From Halomicroarcula saliterrae (GTDB lineage: Archaea > Halobacteriota > Halobacteria > Halobacteriales > Haloarculaceae), in assembly GCF_031624395.1 (NCBI RefSeq), contig NZ_JAMQON010000001.1:682001-746000 (forward strand): 64,000 nucleotides of DNA, in the 5' to 3' direction. The notes under the pieces are model-generated. The model searched no databases. It was not told the origin of the DNA and saw nothing but the letters and a program-made list of their open reading frames with translations. A program made the translations under genes and the position numbers. Below, one piece after another: positions 23,547-32,568 of the stretch (positions are counted from its first letter, which is position 1; every line of letters begins with the position of its first letter).

Positions 23547-25205
23547 TCATCTAGCGTCATTGATGGAAAGGTTTGTCCGCAAGCCATTGCCACTGATAGT
23601 ATCATCGGCCTGAACAGGTTCCATCTCAATTTGTAGGGGCGTACCTGACGGGATGCGCAGGGTATCCGTGAACGAACGAGACTGGAACGCGGCACCGTTC
23701 AGAATCCAAAGCCATTCGCTTTGGACGGCGCCATCGTCAATGAACCGCACATCAACTTGGTTTTGATCGGCCGACGCCTCCAACATGACGTTGAAGGTGA
23801 TTTGATAGTCAGAGGTCTTCTCCGGGACAAACTGATTGTTCGTCTCGTCCCATTCTCCGAGATTGTCGCGGAGTGCGGACGGGAACGAGACTGTGTTGGG
23901 GCCACCCGTAGTGATGTTTTGGGGGGTCCCTTTGCGCACTCGGACGGTAGTTGTTGGCCAGACACCCTCCGAGAGCCTTGCGATGTTCAGCGTGTTGAAT
24001 ATCGGCTTGTTGTATGGGTCAGAATTAGATTGGCCGAAGAACACATTAAGTGTGTTACCTCGGGACGTGTCGTCGACCCCAGAGAAGTCATACCCCACCG
24101 TCCCGTTGGCTTCGGCCCCGTAGCCCATCAATTGGTTCCCCTCGAAGCTGTATCCGTTAACGGCCCGGAAACCAACTTCTCCGTTGGATTCGCTCACGTG
24201 GAAGAAACTGTTGCCGTTCGCCGGTCCTTCTATCCGGATGCCGTCCCGACCAGCTTGGGACGTGTGTCGGAGCACGCATCGATTACCGTTGAAATAGTCC
24301 GATTCGCCGAGGTCTGTCTGCACAACGAAATTGTCGTTCCCAGCACTCGTTATTTCATTGAAATTAAGATGCCATTGCTGGCACCCGCCGCGGACCTGTA
24401 CGTTGTCCCCACTGGCGTTCCAAACGGCCACGTTATCAACTGTCATGCTGATATTCACAACGCCCGACTCCCCCAGTCGTAGGCAGTATTCTGTGCCAGT
24501 GCCACCGGATCCGACAATCGTTACGTCTCGCAGCGTTCCGGCGCGTTTAAACCATATGCCATCACCGCCACTGGTGCTGATAAACGGCCCGTCGTCGTCG
24601 CCACTATCGAACGGATCTGTCTGGGCCTGAACCCCCTCTAGATGGACCTTTTTGGTAAAGACGACATCCGTCTCCGAGATGGATTTTGTGAGGAGGATTT
24701 TGCCACCGCCAGCTGGTAGTGCATCGTGCGCCGCTTGCAGAGAGTCGTATCCGTTTGGACCAACTAATTTTATGTTGGATAGGTTTTTGGCACTCACCTC
24801 TTGGAACTCCCCATCGGGCGCCCGGTTCGACGTCGTCGACGTGTCCGCGCCGGCGTCGACGGTCCCGACCAGCAGGCTCGGGTCCGACGGCGGTGTCTGC
24901 GAACTCTCGATTTCGTAGCGGACGTCGTCGTCAGTGCCCGGCTGGATAGCCAGATAGACGTAGTTGAGGCCGGTCGTCGAGGCCAGCCCCAGCCCCGATC
25001 GGGCGTCGGGGAAGACATCGTAGGCCTGCATCCCGTCGCGGACGATAGCGTGGCCACTGCCGATGTCCAGCGTGTTGGCCTGGTAGTCGGCGCTGAATCC
25101 CAGCCCCCGCTCGACGTAGTCGGTCAGGTTCGAGAGCGCCCGCTGCTCGGTCAGGTTCTGTTCGCTCAGGTCGTCGGTGTCTTGGAAAAGGACTCTGTCT
25201 GCCAT
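23547..25205 (-). CDS. Tail spike / receptor-binding protein (right-handed beta-helix)
   Basis: A 552-residue protein at the end of the tail module. Residues 1 to about 135 (G+C-rich DNA) should be the particle-attachment domain. Residues about 145-400 have the pectate-lyase-like beta-helix pattern: short strands, Gly/Asn turns, and motifs such as SLQAAHDALPAGGGKILL and NSFFHVSESNGEVGF. Residues about 420-552 look like a jelly-roll receptor-binding head. The DNA for the distal part is distinctly A+T-richer than the first 400 bases, which points to exchange of the receptor-binding end. It probably recognises or cleaves host surface polysaccharide. Confidence 0.82.
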   Translation of the reverse strand: MADRVLFQDTDDLSEQNLTEQRALSNLTDYVERGLGFSADYQANTLDIGSGHAIVRDGMQAYDVFPDARSGLGLASTTGLNYVYLAIQPGTDDDVRYEIESSQTPPSDPSLLVGTVDAGADTSTTSNRAPDGEFQEVSAKNLSNIKLVGPNGYDSLQAAHDALPAGGGKILLTKSISETDVVFTKKVHLEGVQAQTDPFDSGDDDGPFISTSGGDGIWFKRAGTLRDVTIVGSGGTGTEYCLRLGESGVVNISMTVDNVAVWNASGDNVQVRGGCQQWHLNFNEITSAGNDNFVVQTDLGESDYFNGNRCVLRHTSQAGRDGIRIEGPANGNSFFHVSESNGEVGFRAVNGYSFEGNQLMGYGAEANGTVGYDFSGVDDTSRGNTLNVFFGQSNSDPYNKPIFNTLNIARLSEGVWPTTTVRVRKGTPQNITTGGPNTVSFPSALRDNLGEWDETNNQFVPEKTSDYQITFNVMLEASADQNQVDVRFIDDGAVQSEWLWILNGAAFQSRSFTDTLRIPSGTPLQIEMEPVQADDTISGNGLRTNLSINDAR

Positions 25206-25273
25206 GGGTAGTGGTTGGGATAACGGTGGGCTCGCGCCGGCGAACGCCAGCGGTCATCGCGATGGTCGTGTGT

Positions 25274-27487
25274 CTATGCTCGCTCTTGCGTCGCGCCGAG
25301 GCGCCGGTCGAGGTTCTGCAGCGCTTCGGAGATGGTATCTCTCGACCCCAGCTGGAGCACGATCTTCTCCGCGGTTCGGTCCAACTGCTTGATTTCCAGC
25401 GGCCGCTCGGTCGGGAGCTCGTCGACGTCGAGCTCGCTGATGAGCGAGCGTCCGGCATCCAGCCGGGACAGCGTCACGGTCGCCTCGATGAGCGGCTCGT
25501 CGAGGTCTTGCTGGATGACCAGCGCGGCCTGCTCACACTCCCTGTCGCTCGTGACGCTGTTGAGCTTCTTCGGCGGCAGCGCCCGGTCGACAGCGGGGTC
25601 GTAGCCGTCGGCCTCGTAGCTGCCTTGGGCGACCCACTGGTAGCTGATGACCAAGGACTGGCCGTCGCTGATTGCACCGTTCGCGAGCGTCGTGATCTCC
25701 CCGTCGGCGTAGTTGATATCGTAGTCGACGCCGGCGACGAACTCTTGGCTGGTCGACGCATCGATGAGCGACTCCCGGCCAGTGACGAGGTCGTCCTCGT
25801 CGAGCGAGAGCGCGGTCCCGTGGTCGGCGGTGAGTTGCTCGCCCTGCCGCGTCCGGAACGACGACCGGATGGTGACCTTGCCGTAGGTTCGGAGGTCCTT
25901 GCTGACGGAAAAGTCCGACAGGCCGCCGGTCGACTGCGTGTCGCGCTGGCCGGGTCGGGTCCACTCGACGCGGATAGTCCCGGTGGCGCTGTCCCAGCGG
26001 AGCTCGAAGAAGGCGTTGGCGTACTCGGCCCAGCGCTGGAGGATATCGAGCACGCTTCCCGTCGGGCGCCGGAAGTCCAGCACGGCCACGTCCTCGACGT
26101 CGGCGTTGAGTTCGCCGCCGGTGACGCGCTGGGGGACCGTGCCCTGCAGTGGTGTCGTGGTCCGGTCGGGGTCGTCCGTCCGACCGAGCGTGGCCCGCCA
26201 GCGCAGCGTTCCCGAGGCCTCGCTAAAGGAGGTCGAGAACGTAGCGGTGTTGCTACCCGAGGACCACGTGCCGCCACTGTCGTTGGAGAGGCCCACGGCC
26301 TGCCCATCGTCGGTCGCTGACAGCGTCGCCTCGATGCGGCCGCTGTCGATGTTCCCGGCAGTGCTGGCGTCCTCGAAAGCGACTGAGGTCACATCGGCGA
26401 TGCCGTCTGGATACCACTGTGGCCCGTCAAGAGGGCCGCCGCTGCCGTCGTTGCTGTTGTCGAACAGCCACGAAAACAAGTTGTTGTACGGTGCAACGGC
26501 GTCGACGTACAGCGCGTATGTGGTGCCGCCGCCGGAGTCGGTCACCTCACACCGGAGCGTGTAGTCGCCCGGGACGAGGTCTGGTCCCTCGTAGCCGTCG
26601 AGGTTGTTGTAAGCGCCGTCGCCGATCTGGTCCCACGTCAGCGTCGAGCCGAGCACGCCGGCGCCGACCTCGTCGATGAGGTAGCTGTTCCCGTCGGGGT
26701 GTTCGAGCGTCCACTTGTGGGCCGGGGCTGAGTTGGTGTCATCCGCGTCGATGCGCACCGCGGCACCGAAGTTTTCGGCAGCGATGGTATGCCCGACGGT
26801 GAAGTCCCACTCCGCAAAGTCTGGCCCTCCTGCGACCGACGAGTCCCGGACCAGCGACGCCGAATCGCCACCTGAGTAAACACCCTCGGCTGGTGTCTGT
26901 TCGCTCGTTCTGAACTCATTGCCGCTGTCGTAGTCCTCGCCCTCGGTCGTCCAGCAGGCTTGGAGTGTCTCCCAGCCACCGTCGACGAACTGCAGCGGCT
27001 GGTCGTCGTCGAGCGGTTGGGCCAGCGCGTTCTGTAGGTCCGTCCCTGACAGCGTCTGGAGGAGGCGCTCCTCAGTGCCGCTGGGCGGTCCGTCGACGGA
27101 GTAGTCGTAGGTAGTAAAGTCAGTGAGCAGCGTCCGGACAGCGTCGGGGACGGTCTCGTTCTGGACTTCCGTCTCGACGGGATTGTCGAGCTCCTGACCA
27201 CCCTCGCCGACGAGGGTAATCTTGTCCGTCGACGTCTCGGGCTTGCGCAGCTCGTCGATGGGGAGCCGTTCGCCGTCCTGCCACGCGCGCATCTCGGGCT
27301 CGGCGCCCTCCCACACCGAGTCCAGCCAGCGAGACTCCTGACTCCGTGAGACGGGCACGCGCAGCTCTGGCTTGTCGTTGACGTCCGGCAAGTACTGGGC
27401 GTCGTCGAGGGGCTGGACCTCCCAGACGTGGTCTGACTCGGGGTTGACGACCTCCACGACGAGCTCGTCGGGCGGGATGGTCGTCAT
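25274..27487 (-). CDS. Large tail-tip/baseplate-hub-like protein
   Basis: A 737-residue acidic, beta-rich protein between the spike and the distal tail genes. Parts look like stacked beta-sandwich domains, and the middle holds a carbohydrate-binding-like region (WLFDNSNDGSGGPLDGPQWY). The C-terminal third contains LDILQRWAEYANAFFELRWD, like hub proteins. Size and order suggest the hub that joins tube, tip and spike. Family not recognised; the role rests on position. Confidence 0.68.
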   Translation of the reverse strand: MTTIPPDELVVEVVNPESDHVWEVQPLDDAQYLPDVNDKPELRVPVSRSQESRWLDSVWEGAEPEMRAWQDGERLPIDELRKPETSTDKITLVGEGGQELDNPVETEVQNETVPDAVRTLLTDFTTYDYSVDGPPSGTEERLLQTLSGTDLQNALAQPLDDDQPLQFVDGGWETLQACWTTEGEDYDSGNEFRTSEQTPAEGVYSGGDSASLVRDSSVAGGPDFAEWDFTVGHTIAAENFGAAVRIDADDTNSAPAHKWTLEHPDGNSYLIDEVGAGVLGSTLTWDQIGDGAYNNLDGYEGPDLVPGDYTLRCEVTDSGGGTTYALYVDAVAPYNNLFSWLFDNSNDGSGGPLDGPQWYPDGIADVTSVAFEDASTAGNIDSGRIEATLSATDDGQAVGLSNDSGGTWSSGSNTATFSTSFSEASGTLRWRATLGRTDDPDRTTTPLQGTVPQRVTGGELNADVEDVAVLDFRRPTGSVLDILQRWAEYANAFFELRWDSATGTIRVEWTRPGQRDTQSTGGLSDFSVSKDLRTYGKVTIRSSFRTRQGEQLTADHGTALSLDEDDLVTGRESLIDASTSQEFVAGVDYDINYADGEITTLANGAISDGQSLVISYQWVAQGSYEADGYDPAVDRALPPKKLNSVTSDRECEQAALVIQQDLDEPLIEATVTLSRLDAGRSLISELDVDELPTERPLEIKQLDRTAEKIVLQLGSRDTISEALQNLDRRLGATQERA

Positions 27488-27756
27488 CGATGCACCACCC
27501 GGCAGTCAGCGAGCGGCGACGGACTGGCAGACCCGACCGTGCAGACCATGGTCGTCTCGCCCACGTCGACCGTGCCCTCCGCCGAGCGCGGGTAGACGTG
27601 CTCGACGGGGTCGCCACAGACCGGGCAGGTCTCGGGCACCTCGCTCGGGATGTCGGCCTCCAGGTTCTCGATGGGGATGCGCTCGGGCGGCGCCGGCGAC
27701 GGTCCGTCGTCCGTCGACGAGGACCGCCAGAACGCCAAGTGGTCCAGCAGGCTCAT
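27484..27756 (-). CDS. Small zinc-ribbon tail-module protein
   Basis: A 90-residue protein coupled by ATGA to both neighbours. CPVCG (about residues 44-48) pairs with later cysteines (MVCTVG, ADCRVV). The first 35 residues are Pro/Ser-rich. A zinc-ribbon between two tail proteins is common in haloarchaeal tailed viruses; role unknown. Confidence 0.7.
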   Translation of the reverse strand: MSLLDHLAFWRSSSTDDGPSPAPPERIPIENLEADIPSEVPETCPVCGDPVEHVYPRSAEGTVDVGETTMVCTVGSASPSPLADCRVVHR

Positions 27757-28946
27757 CGGTCGACCTCCGTGCGCTTGATGACATCACCGCTGGGCTCGAT
27801 GATGGAGCCCGTCTCGCTCGCGATGGGGGCGAGGCGGTCCTGCAGACCCTGTGGTGTGGCCCCCTCGTTGACCGGCTCCGTCCAGACGACGTTGTCCAGA
27901 CCGCGGATGAGCGTGCCGTTGAGGTTGACACGGTCGCCCGTCGACATGTCCTCGAACTCGAACTGCGCCTTGAGCCGGACCAACCCGATGCTCGTGACGT
28001 CGACATCGAAGAGCCGCCAGTCCGACGCGCCCAGCTGCAGGAGGGCGTACTGGCCGTCCGCTGGGTCCCAGCGGTAGGCGCGGAGGACGTCTTCGGGCTG
28101 GTCGATGACGAGTCGGAGTCGGTCGGTCTCCAGGACCATGTCGCCGCGGTACTCGTGGTCAGTCAGGTAGACCCGCTGCCACTGGCTCGCGACGCGGACG
28201 TCGTCGCCGCCGACGGTCGCGGAGCCCACTGTCGCCGACCCGACCGTCGCACCGTCGCCGGGCTCGCGGTACACCTTCTCGCGGTCGTAGGTGTCCCACA
28301 CGACGCAGTCGGTGGGGTATTCCTCAGTGTAGGGGATGTCGTAGATGAGGAGTGGCTTGCCGAACGACGGCTCCTCGGGGTCGTAGATATCGATGTGGTC
28401 GTGCTCGCCCTCGACGGTGCGCTGGGCCGTGGCGTCCTCGAGGCCGCCGTCGACGTCGTCGAACCAGCGGACCTTGCGGGCTCGGATGGACAGCCCCAGC
28501 TCCGGCGCCGCGCCGGCGTCGAACGGATTGTCGTCGGACTGGGGGTTGGTCCGGACCGCCCGCCAGTGCGACCGGCGCGTGCCTTTGGGCGCGAGGACGC
28601 CGTCGAACTGCTGGACGCGCTCCTCACGCGGGTCAAGACGGGACTGCTGTGTCGTCTCCGGCGCGTAGTAACCGTCGATGGTATCCTGGCCCTCCCGGCC
28701 GGCGTAGGGCACGACAGGGATGCTGCTGGACAGGAGCTCGTCTATCATCTGGGCGTGGATAGGTGCAAACTTTCCGCGGACCTGCCCGACGAGTGTCTGC
28801 TGTCCGGGTTGGGGGGAGATGGCATCGGCGTAGGGGACGTCGCTCTGGAGGGCACCCTGCTTGGCGAGGCGTTTCTGCTGGCGCGAGCCGGTGTCGGTCT
28901 GGCTGTCGCTCGGGACCGCGACAGCGTGGAGTAAGCGCTCGGTCAT
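27753..28946 (-). CDS. Tail protein (distal tail or tip)
   Basis: A 397-residue acidic protein in the tail module. Beta-rich segments alternate with acidic loops. A short internal repeat (GATVGSATVGSATVGG, about residue 240) stands out, matching repeated DNA at 28215-28250. The position after the tape measure and a 200-aa protein suggests a distal tail or tip component. No family recognised. Confidence 0.66.
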   Translation of the reverse strand: MTERLLHAVAVPSDSQTDTGSRQQKRLAKQGALQSDVPYADAISPQPGQQTLVGQVRGKFAPIHAQMIDELLSSSIPVVPYAGREGQDTIDGYYAPETTQQSRLDPREERVQQFDGVLAPKGTRRSHWRAVRTNPQSDDNPFDAGAAPELGLSIRARKVRWFDDVDGGLEDATAQRTVEGEHDHIDIYDPEEPSFGKPLLIYDIPYTEEYPTDCVVWDTYDREKVYREPGDGATVGSATVGSATVGGDDVRVASQWQRVYLTDHEYRGDMVLETDRLRLVIDQPEDVLRAYRWDPADGQYALLQLGASDWRLFDVDVTSIGLVRLKAQFEFEDMSTGDRVNLNGTLIRGLDNVVWTEPVNEGATPQGLQDRLAPIASETGSIIEPSGDVIKRTEVDR

Positions 28947-28948
28947 GG

Positions 28949-29551
28949 TTATCCTGTCAGCCCCGTGGCGTCGATGGCCTTGTCCAGTGACTGGACGCTG
29001 AGGAAGGTCAGCGTACCCGAGAAGGTCGAACTGTCGTCACTGGACCGGAGCCCCTGTGGGCTCTCCAAGACGACGTCCATCGGCTCATACAGCCCGTCGC
29101 TGTGGTGCTGTCCGTAGGCCAGTTTCGCTGGCCGACGGCTGTCGATCTCGGCGATTTCGAGGTAGTGGAAGAGTACCTCCAATTGTGTGAACGCCTTCGC
29201 TCCAGTCGCATCGCCGACGGTCAATTCGCTATCGTCACCGGTGTTGCCCCACTGGAGATTAGACCCCGTCCAGCCCGTGAACTCGATCTCGGCCGAGCGG
29301 ACGCCGCCACCGAGGTCGATGTAGATGCCTTTGCGCTTGGACTGGGGCTTGCCGGTCGCCTCGGACTGGGACTTGGCGAAACTGGAGATGACGGAGTTGA
29401 CCGTCGAGCCGCGATTCTCCAGTATGAATCCCGTCCGGAGCCCGGGTTTGATATTGATGTTGTCGGCCATGACGAACTTCCCAGTCTCCAGTGTACCGTC
29501 GCCGTCGATATCGGCCTCCACGGTCAGTGTGGCATCGGTTTTGAGCGCCAT
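28949..29551 (-). CDS. Tail protein, 200 aa
   Basis: A beta-rich protein directly downstream of the tape measure gene, the usual place of a distal tail protein. Segments such as LTVEADIDGDGTLETGKFV, TAEIEFTG-like strands and a helical FTQLEVLFHYLEIAEI suggest a two-domain fold. Stop and start are adjacent to its neighbours. Assigned by position. Confidence 0.68.
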   Translation of the reverse strand: MALKTDATLTVEADIDGDGTLETGKFVMADNINIKPGLRTGFILENRGSTVNSVISSFAKSQSEATGKPQSKRKGIYIDLGGGVRSAEIEFTGWTGSNLQWGNTGDDSELTVGDATGAKAFTQLEVLFHYLEIAEIDSRRPAKLAYGQHHSDGLYEPMDVVLESPQGLRSSDDSSTFSGTLTFLSVQSLDKAIDATGLTG

Positions 29552-30700
29552 CTATCTGAACTGCCCTCCAAGGTCGAACGCCCTCTTGACTTCTTGGACG
29601 GCCTCGTCGACGACCTCGTCGGTGAATCCGTCCAAGGCCTCGTCTATCTCGGAGCGGATGCTCCCTGTCTTGAGGTCCAGCTGCGGCGACGGGACTTGGA
29701 CGTCCAGTCGCGCGTCGAGACCGTCCGTCAGGGCGTCAGCCCACGGCGGTGTCTCGACGTTGATGCTCGTATCAAGTTGTGGTATCCAGCCCGGCTCGGG
29801 GAGTGGCGGATTCTCCAGCGTGTTGAGCCACGACGGCTCGGTGATGGTTGGGTTGGTGAGTGTCGTTATCCAGCCCGGCTCGGGTAGCGTGTTGTTGAGT
29901 TGGGACAGCCACGACGGTTCCGAGAGGAGGTTCTTAGTCCACCCGGGCTGTTGTATCGTGATATTCTGCAGGCCGGATAGTGCGCCACCGGCCAGCTCTC
30001 CTGGGCCCTTGAACCGCCGATTAGCCTGTTTGGACAGGGGCCCGTTGAGGCCGTTGCCGCGGACGAGGTCGATAACCGAGGCTCCGGCGCCGACTGTCGA
30101 GCCGAATCCGCCGAACGTCACTTTGTTGAGGGCTTTGAGGCCCTGGTCGACCGACTGGCCACCGACAGCCGACCGGATGCCTTGCCCGGCACCCCGGAGG
30201 CCACCGAGCACTCCTGTCCGGTCGAGGGCAGCGACACCGCCGAGGCCGAGTGCTCCGCCGGCAAGCGCTCCGCCGCCAACGGTCGCTGCGGTGCTACCCG
30301 ACAGCGCGGCGAGGAGACCAGAGCCGCCGATGCTGCCACCGATGGCACCGCCGAGTATCGACCCGACGCCGCCTTGGACGATGTTCTGGACGGCGCCGTC
30401 GCCCTCACCACCACCGCCACCGCCCCCGAGTCCACCCTGTCCGAGCTTCTCCAGCGTGTCGTTGATGTCTTCGAGGACGTCCAGCTGGTCCATCATGACG
30501 TCGAGCATGCCGACGCCGGCGCCGTCGCCGATAAGCGACCCGCCGCCACCGCCACGTCGACCGCCGGGGACACCGCCGCCGGTGCTGTTGATATCCACCG
30601 ACACGCTCCCGAGTTCGGACTCGATCTGGTCGCGTGCGCTGCGGAGCGACGAGTCCGACACCGTCACTTCGAGCACGCTCGTGGTCGTGAACTCAGTCAT
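29552..30700 (-). CDS. Tape measure protein
   Basis: A 382-residue protein between the chaperone gene and the distal tail proteins. A short N-terminal domain precedes long Gly-rich segments and small hydrophobic helices (about 110-165), then a ladder of six proline-tryptophan repeats (QPGW, EPSW, EPGW, EPSW, EPGW, TPPW) spaced 10-15 residues apart (about 245-315). The C-terminus is acidic and helical. At roughly 1.5 angstrom per residue, the length predicts a tail near 55-60 nm; this is an estimate from the family rule. Confidence 0.76.
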   Translation of the reverse strand: MTEFTTTSVLEVTVSDSSLRSARDQIESELGSVSVDINSTGGGVPGGRRGGGGGSLIGDGAGVGMLDVMMDQLDVLEDINDTLEKLGQGGLGGGGGGGEGDGAVQNIVQGGVGSILGGAIGGSIGGSGLLAALSGSTAATVGGGALAGGALGLGGVAALDRTGVLGGLRGAGQGIRSAVGGQSVDQGLKALNKVTFGGFGSTVGAGASVIDLVRGNGLNGPLSKQANRRFKGPGELAGGALSGLQNITIQQPGWTKNLLSEPSWLSQLNNTLPEPGWITTLTNPTITEPSWLNTLENPPLPEPGWIPQLDTSINVETPPWADALTDGLDARLDVQVPSPQLDLKTGSIRSEIDEALDGFTDEVVDEAVQEVKRAFDLGGQFR

Positions 30701-30703
30701 CGG

Positions 30704-30918
30704 TCACTCCTCTGGGATGGACCCGAGTGACTGTCTGGCGTCCAGCACATCGTGGATGGCCAGCCAGTCCAGCACTTCGCCCCACAGCATATCGTCGAAG
30801 GCGCGGGGGTCGCCGCCAGCGTCGACGTATCTGGCCCGAGCATAGCGAACGATCACTCCTCGGTCGAGCTGTTCGGCGTCGACATCTCCGCGGGCGAGGC
30901 CGCGGAGGAGGGGACGTT
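30704..30918 (-). CDS. T extension of tail-assembly chaperone, reached by -1 frameshift
   Basis: The frame has no start codon of its own in the protein-like part. It continues from the GGGAAAC slippery site in the preceding gene by a -1 shift: GKRPLLRGLARGDVDAEQLD and onward, ending SIPEE. About 70 residues would be added to about 173 from the first frame, giving a fusion near 243 residues. The extension is acidic and helical (FDDMLWGEVLDWLAI), like gpT-type extensions that contact the tail tube. It lies just before the tape measure gene, as in lambda-like phages. Confidence 0.78.
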
Positions 30919-31434
30919 TCCCTCCGGGTCCATGAGCGCGTCGACGCGGTCTTCGGCCCACTCCAGGAACCACGGATGGAGCTGCCCGACGACGCCAGCC
31001 AGCTCCCCGTCGGCCATACCGTCGTCCTTGAACGGCGCCTCGACGACTGCGTCCGCGATGTACAGCGACTGCTCGGAGCCCTGCGTGTCGCCAGCCGACT
31101 GGATGTCGGACTGCAGCCGCTGGATGGTCCGGGCCCGCGGGGCGCCCAGCGTGATGCTGTCGGCAGCTTCGTCCCACGCCGGGAAGTCGTCGCTGTCGGC
31201 CGCGTGGTCACGGGCCCAGACGACGCCCTTCCGGTGGGTCGACAGCGTCGACGCTTCGGAGACGGCCTGCTGCAGAGCATCACGCTTGGCCTGTGGGACG
31301 TCGTTGCCCTTGCTCTGGATGTTCTGGATCTGCTCTCGCAGCGAGTCGGCCCCGGCTTCGAGCTCGTCGATGCGCTCCTGGAGGCGCTGCTCCTCGTCGT
31401 CGAAGTTGATTTCGGTGTCGTTGAACGTGGTCAT
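30853..31434 (-). CDS. Tail-assembly chaperone (gpG-like)
   Basis: A 193-residue acidic protein between the tail tube and tape measure genes. The N-terminal 60 residues form a coiled coil (EEQRLQERIDELEAGADSLREQ split over a helix). The C-terminus is Ser/Pro-rich. A GGGAAAC heptamer (30916-30922, minus strand) is in the correct X-XXY-YYZ phase near its 3' end, so part of the product should be extended as gpGT. Such chaperones hold the tape measure while tube subunits polymerise; they are not part of the mature tail. Confidence 0.8.
   Translation of the reverse strand: MTTFNDTEINFDDEEQRLQERIDELEAGADSLREQIQNIQSKGNDVPQAKRDALQQAVSEASTLSTHRKGVVWARDHAADSDDFPAWDEAADSITLGAPRARTIQRLQSDIQSAGDTQGSEQSLYIADAVVEAPFKDDGMADGELAGVVGQLHPWFLEWAEDRVDALMDPEGNVPSSAASPAEMSTPNSSTEE
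30916..30922 (-). promoter_or_regulatory. -1 ribosomal frameshift slippery heptamer GGGAAAC
   Basis: On the minus strand the sequence reads G GGA AAC in the zero frame of the chaperone gene: position 30921 is exactly 513 bases from the ATG. This is a canonical -1 heptamer, nearly identical to the GGGAAAG used by lambda G/T. Slippage leads into a 70-codon open frame that ends at 30704. Confidence 0.82.
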
Positions 31435-32339
31435 GCGAAGGTCACCGCCGGGTCGCCGTCGACGTTGAACGTCGTCTGGTCGCTGGTATCCTCAGTGCCG
31501 ATGACTTCGTTCCAGCTGTGCGTGTCGGGCTTGAGCTTCGCGAGGTTGAACGTCCGGAGGACGTTGCCCGACGCCGGCGTCAGTGTCATCGTACCCGAGA
31601 CGCTGTCGAGCGTGTCCACGTCGGTCGACTCGCCGCCCTTCGCGAGGTCCAGCCGTGTCTCCTCGACGAACGTCGCCTCGACGTCGAGCGTCGCCTCCGG
31701 CGCCGCGGTCACACCTCGGTTCGGGACACTGTCCAGCCCGTACTGGAAGCGCGACAGGTTGGTCATCGACAGCGTCGCCGACTGCAGGTCCGACACGCTC
31801 GCCGCGTCGATCTGCAGGTCGACGCCGTGCCACGCCAGCGCCGAACCGTCCGAGACGCGCGTCGCTGTGGTGAGGTCCGCCGCCGGGTCAGACTCCTGCT
31901 TGGCGTAGGCCATCGACAGCGTGTACCGGACCCGGTCGCCCTGCTGGTAGTTGACCGAGTACTCCAGTGGGATGCACCCGAAGTACTCCTCCTCGGCTGT
32001 CCCGCTGGGGTAGTCGACACCGGCGAAGATGCGCCCCGACGTGGAGACGCCTGGGACGATTGTGTCGGCGGCGTTGAGGACGAGCTGCTCCTCGACGTCG
32101 GTGTGGACGTCCTCCGAGACGACGGCCTCGATGGTGATGGCCCCCTCGAAGTTGCTTTTGACCGACTCCTCGGTCCAGGCGTTGTCGTACTCGCGCAGCC
32201 GCTGGAGCGCGTTGTCCAGCGACAGCTCTGTGATGGTCGGGTCCCGTCCCAAGGCGAACAGGTCGGGCGCGCCGACGAGCGAGCCCATGAAAGACTGCTC
32301 GCCGGCGGCGACGAGCGTGCCACTGCCGGCCCCCGTCAT
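31431..32339 (-). CDS. Major tail tube protein
   Basis: A 302-residue beta-rich protein with few long helices. It precedes the chaperone and tape measure genes and has a good Shine-Dalgarno (GGAGG six bases before ATG 32339). The alternation of strands (LYSMAYAKQ-like, TLSMTNLSRFQYGL, DVEATFVEETRLDL) suits a tail tube fold. No sheath-like gene is adjacent. Assignment rests on order, length and beta content. Confidence 0.74.
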   Translation of the reverse strand: MTGAGSGTLVAAGEQSFMGSLVGAPDLFALGRDPTITELSLDNALQRLREYDNAWTEESVKSNFEGAITIEAVVSEDVHTDVEEQLVLNAADTIVPGVSTSGRIFAGVDYPSGTAEEEYFGCIPLEYSVNYQQGDRVRYTLSMAYAKQESDPAADLTTATRVSDGSALAWHGVDLQIDAASVSDLQSATLSMTNLSRFQYGLDSVPNRGVTAAPEATLDVEATFVEETRLDLAKGGESTDVDTLDSVSGTMTLTPASGNVLRTFNLAKLKPDTHSWNEVIGTEDTSDQTTFNVDGDPAVTFA

Positions 32340-32454
32340 GCGATACCTCCGTCGCTATGCGTATGTGTTATCACCATGATGATTGCCTGAAAACGCCGCG
32401 TGGTAGCCTCGACGCCGGCCGCGGCGACCGGCGGGTCATCAGTTATTTCCGGAG

Positions 32455-32568
32455 CTACAGTAGAGAATCAGCCGATAGAACCGTCCTCAGCGCTCCTTCT
32501 TTGATGTCCTCAAAGGCAGCTTCGGCGATAATGCCGCCTCCACCGAGGGGGGCGGAGTACCACGTCAT
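32455..32568 (-). CDS. 37-residue micro-protein
   Basis: Starts at ATG 32568 in ATGA overlap with the preceding structural gene. The product is short, Gly-rich in the middle (APLGGGGIIAEAAFEDI) and amphipathic after that. Translational coupling supports it. It may be a minor virion or assembly peptide. Confidence 0.5.
   Translation of the reverse strand: MTWYSAPLGGGGIIAEAAFEDIKEGALRTVLSADSLL

Noticed and set aside
27372-28934. Long plus-strand open frame opposite the tail genes
   Set aside because: It is antisense to well-supported structural genes and its translation is Arg/Val/Asp-rich shadow sequence, common in high-GC DNA.
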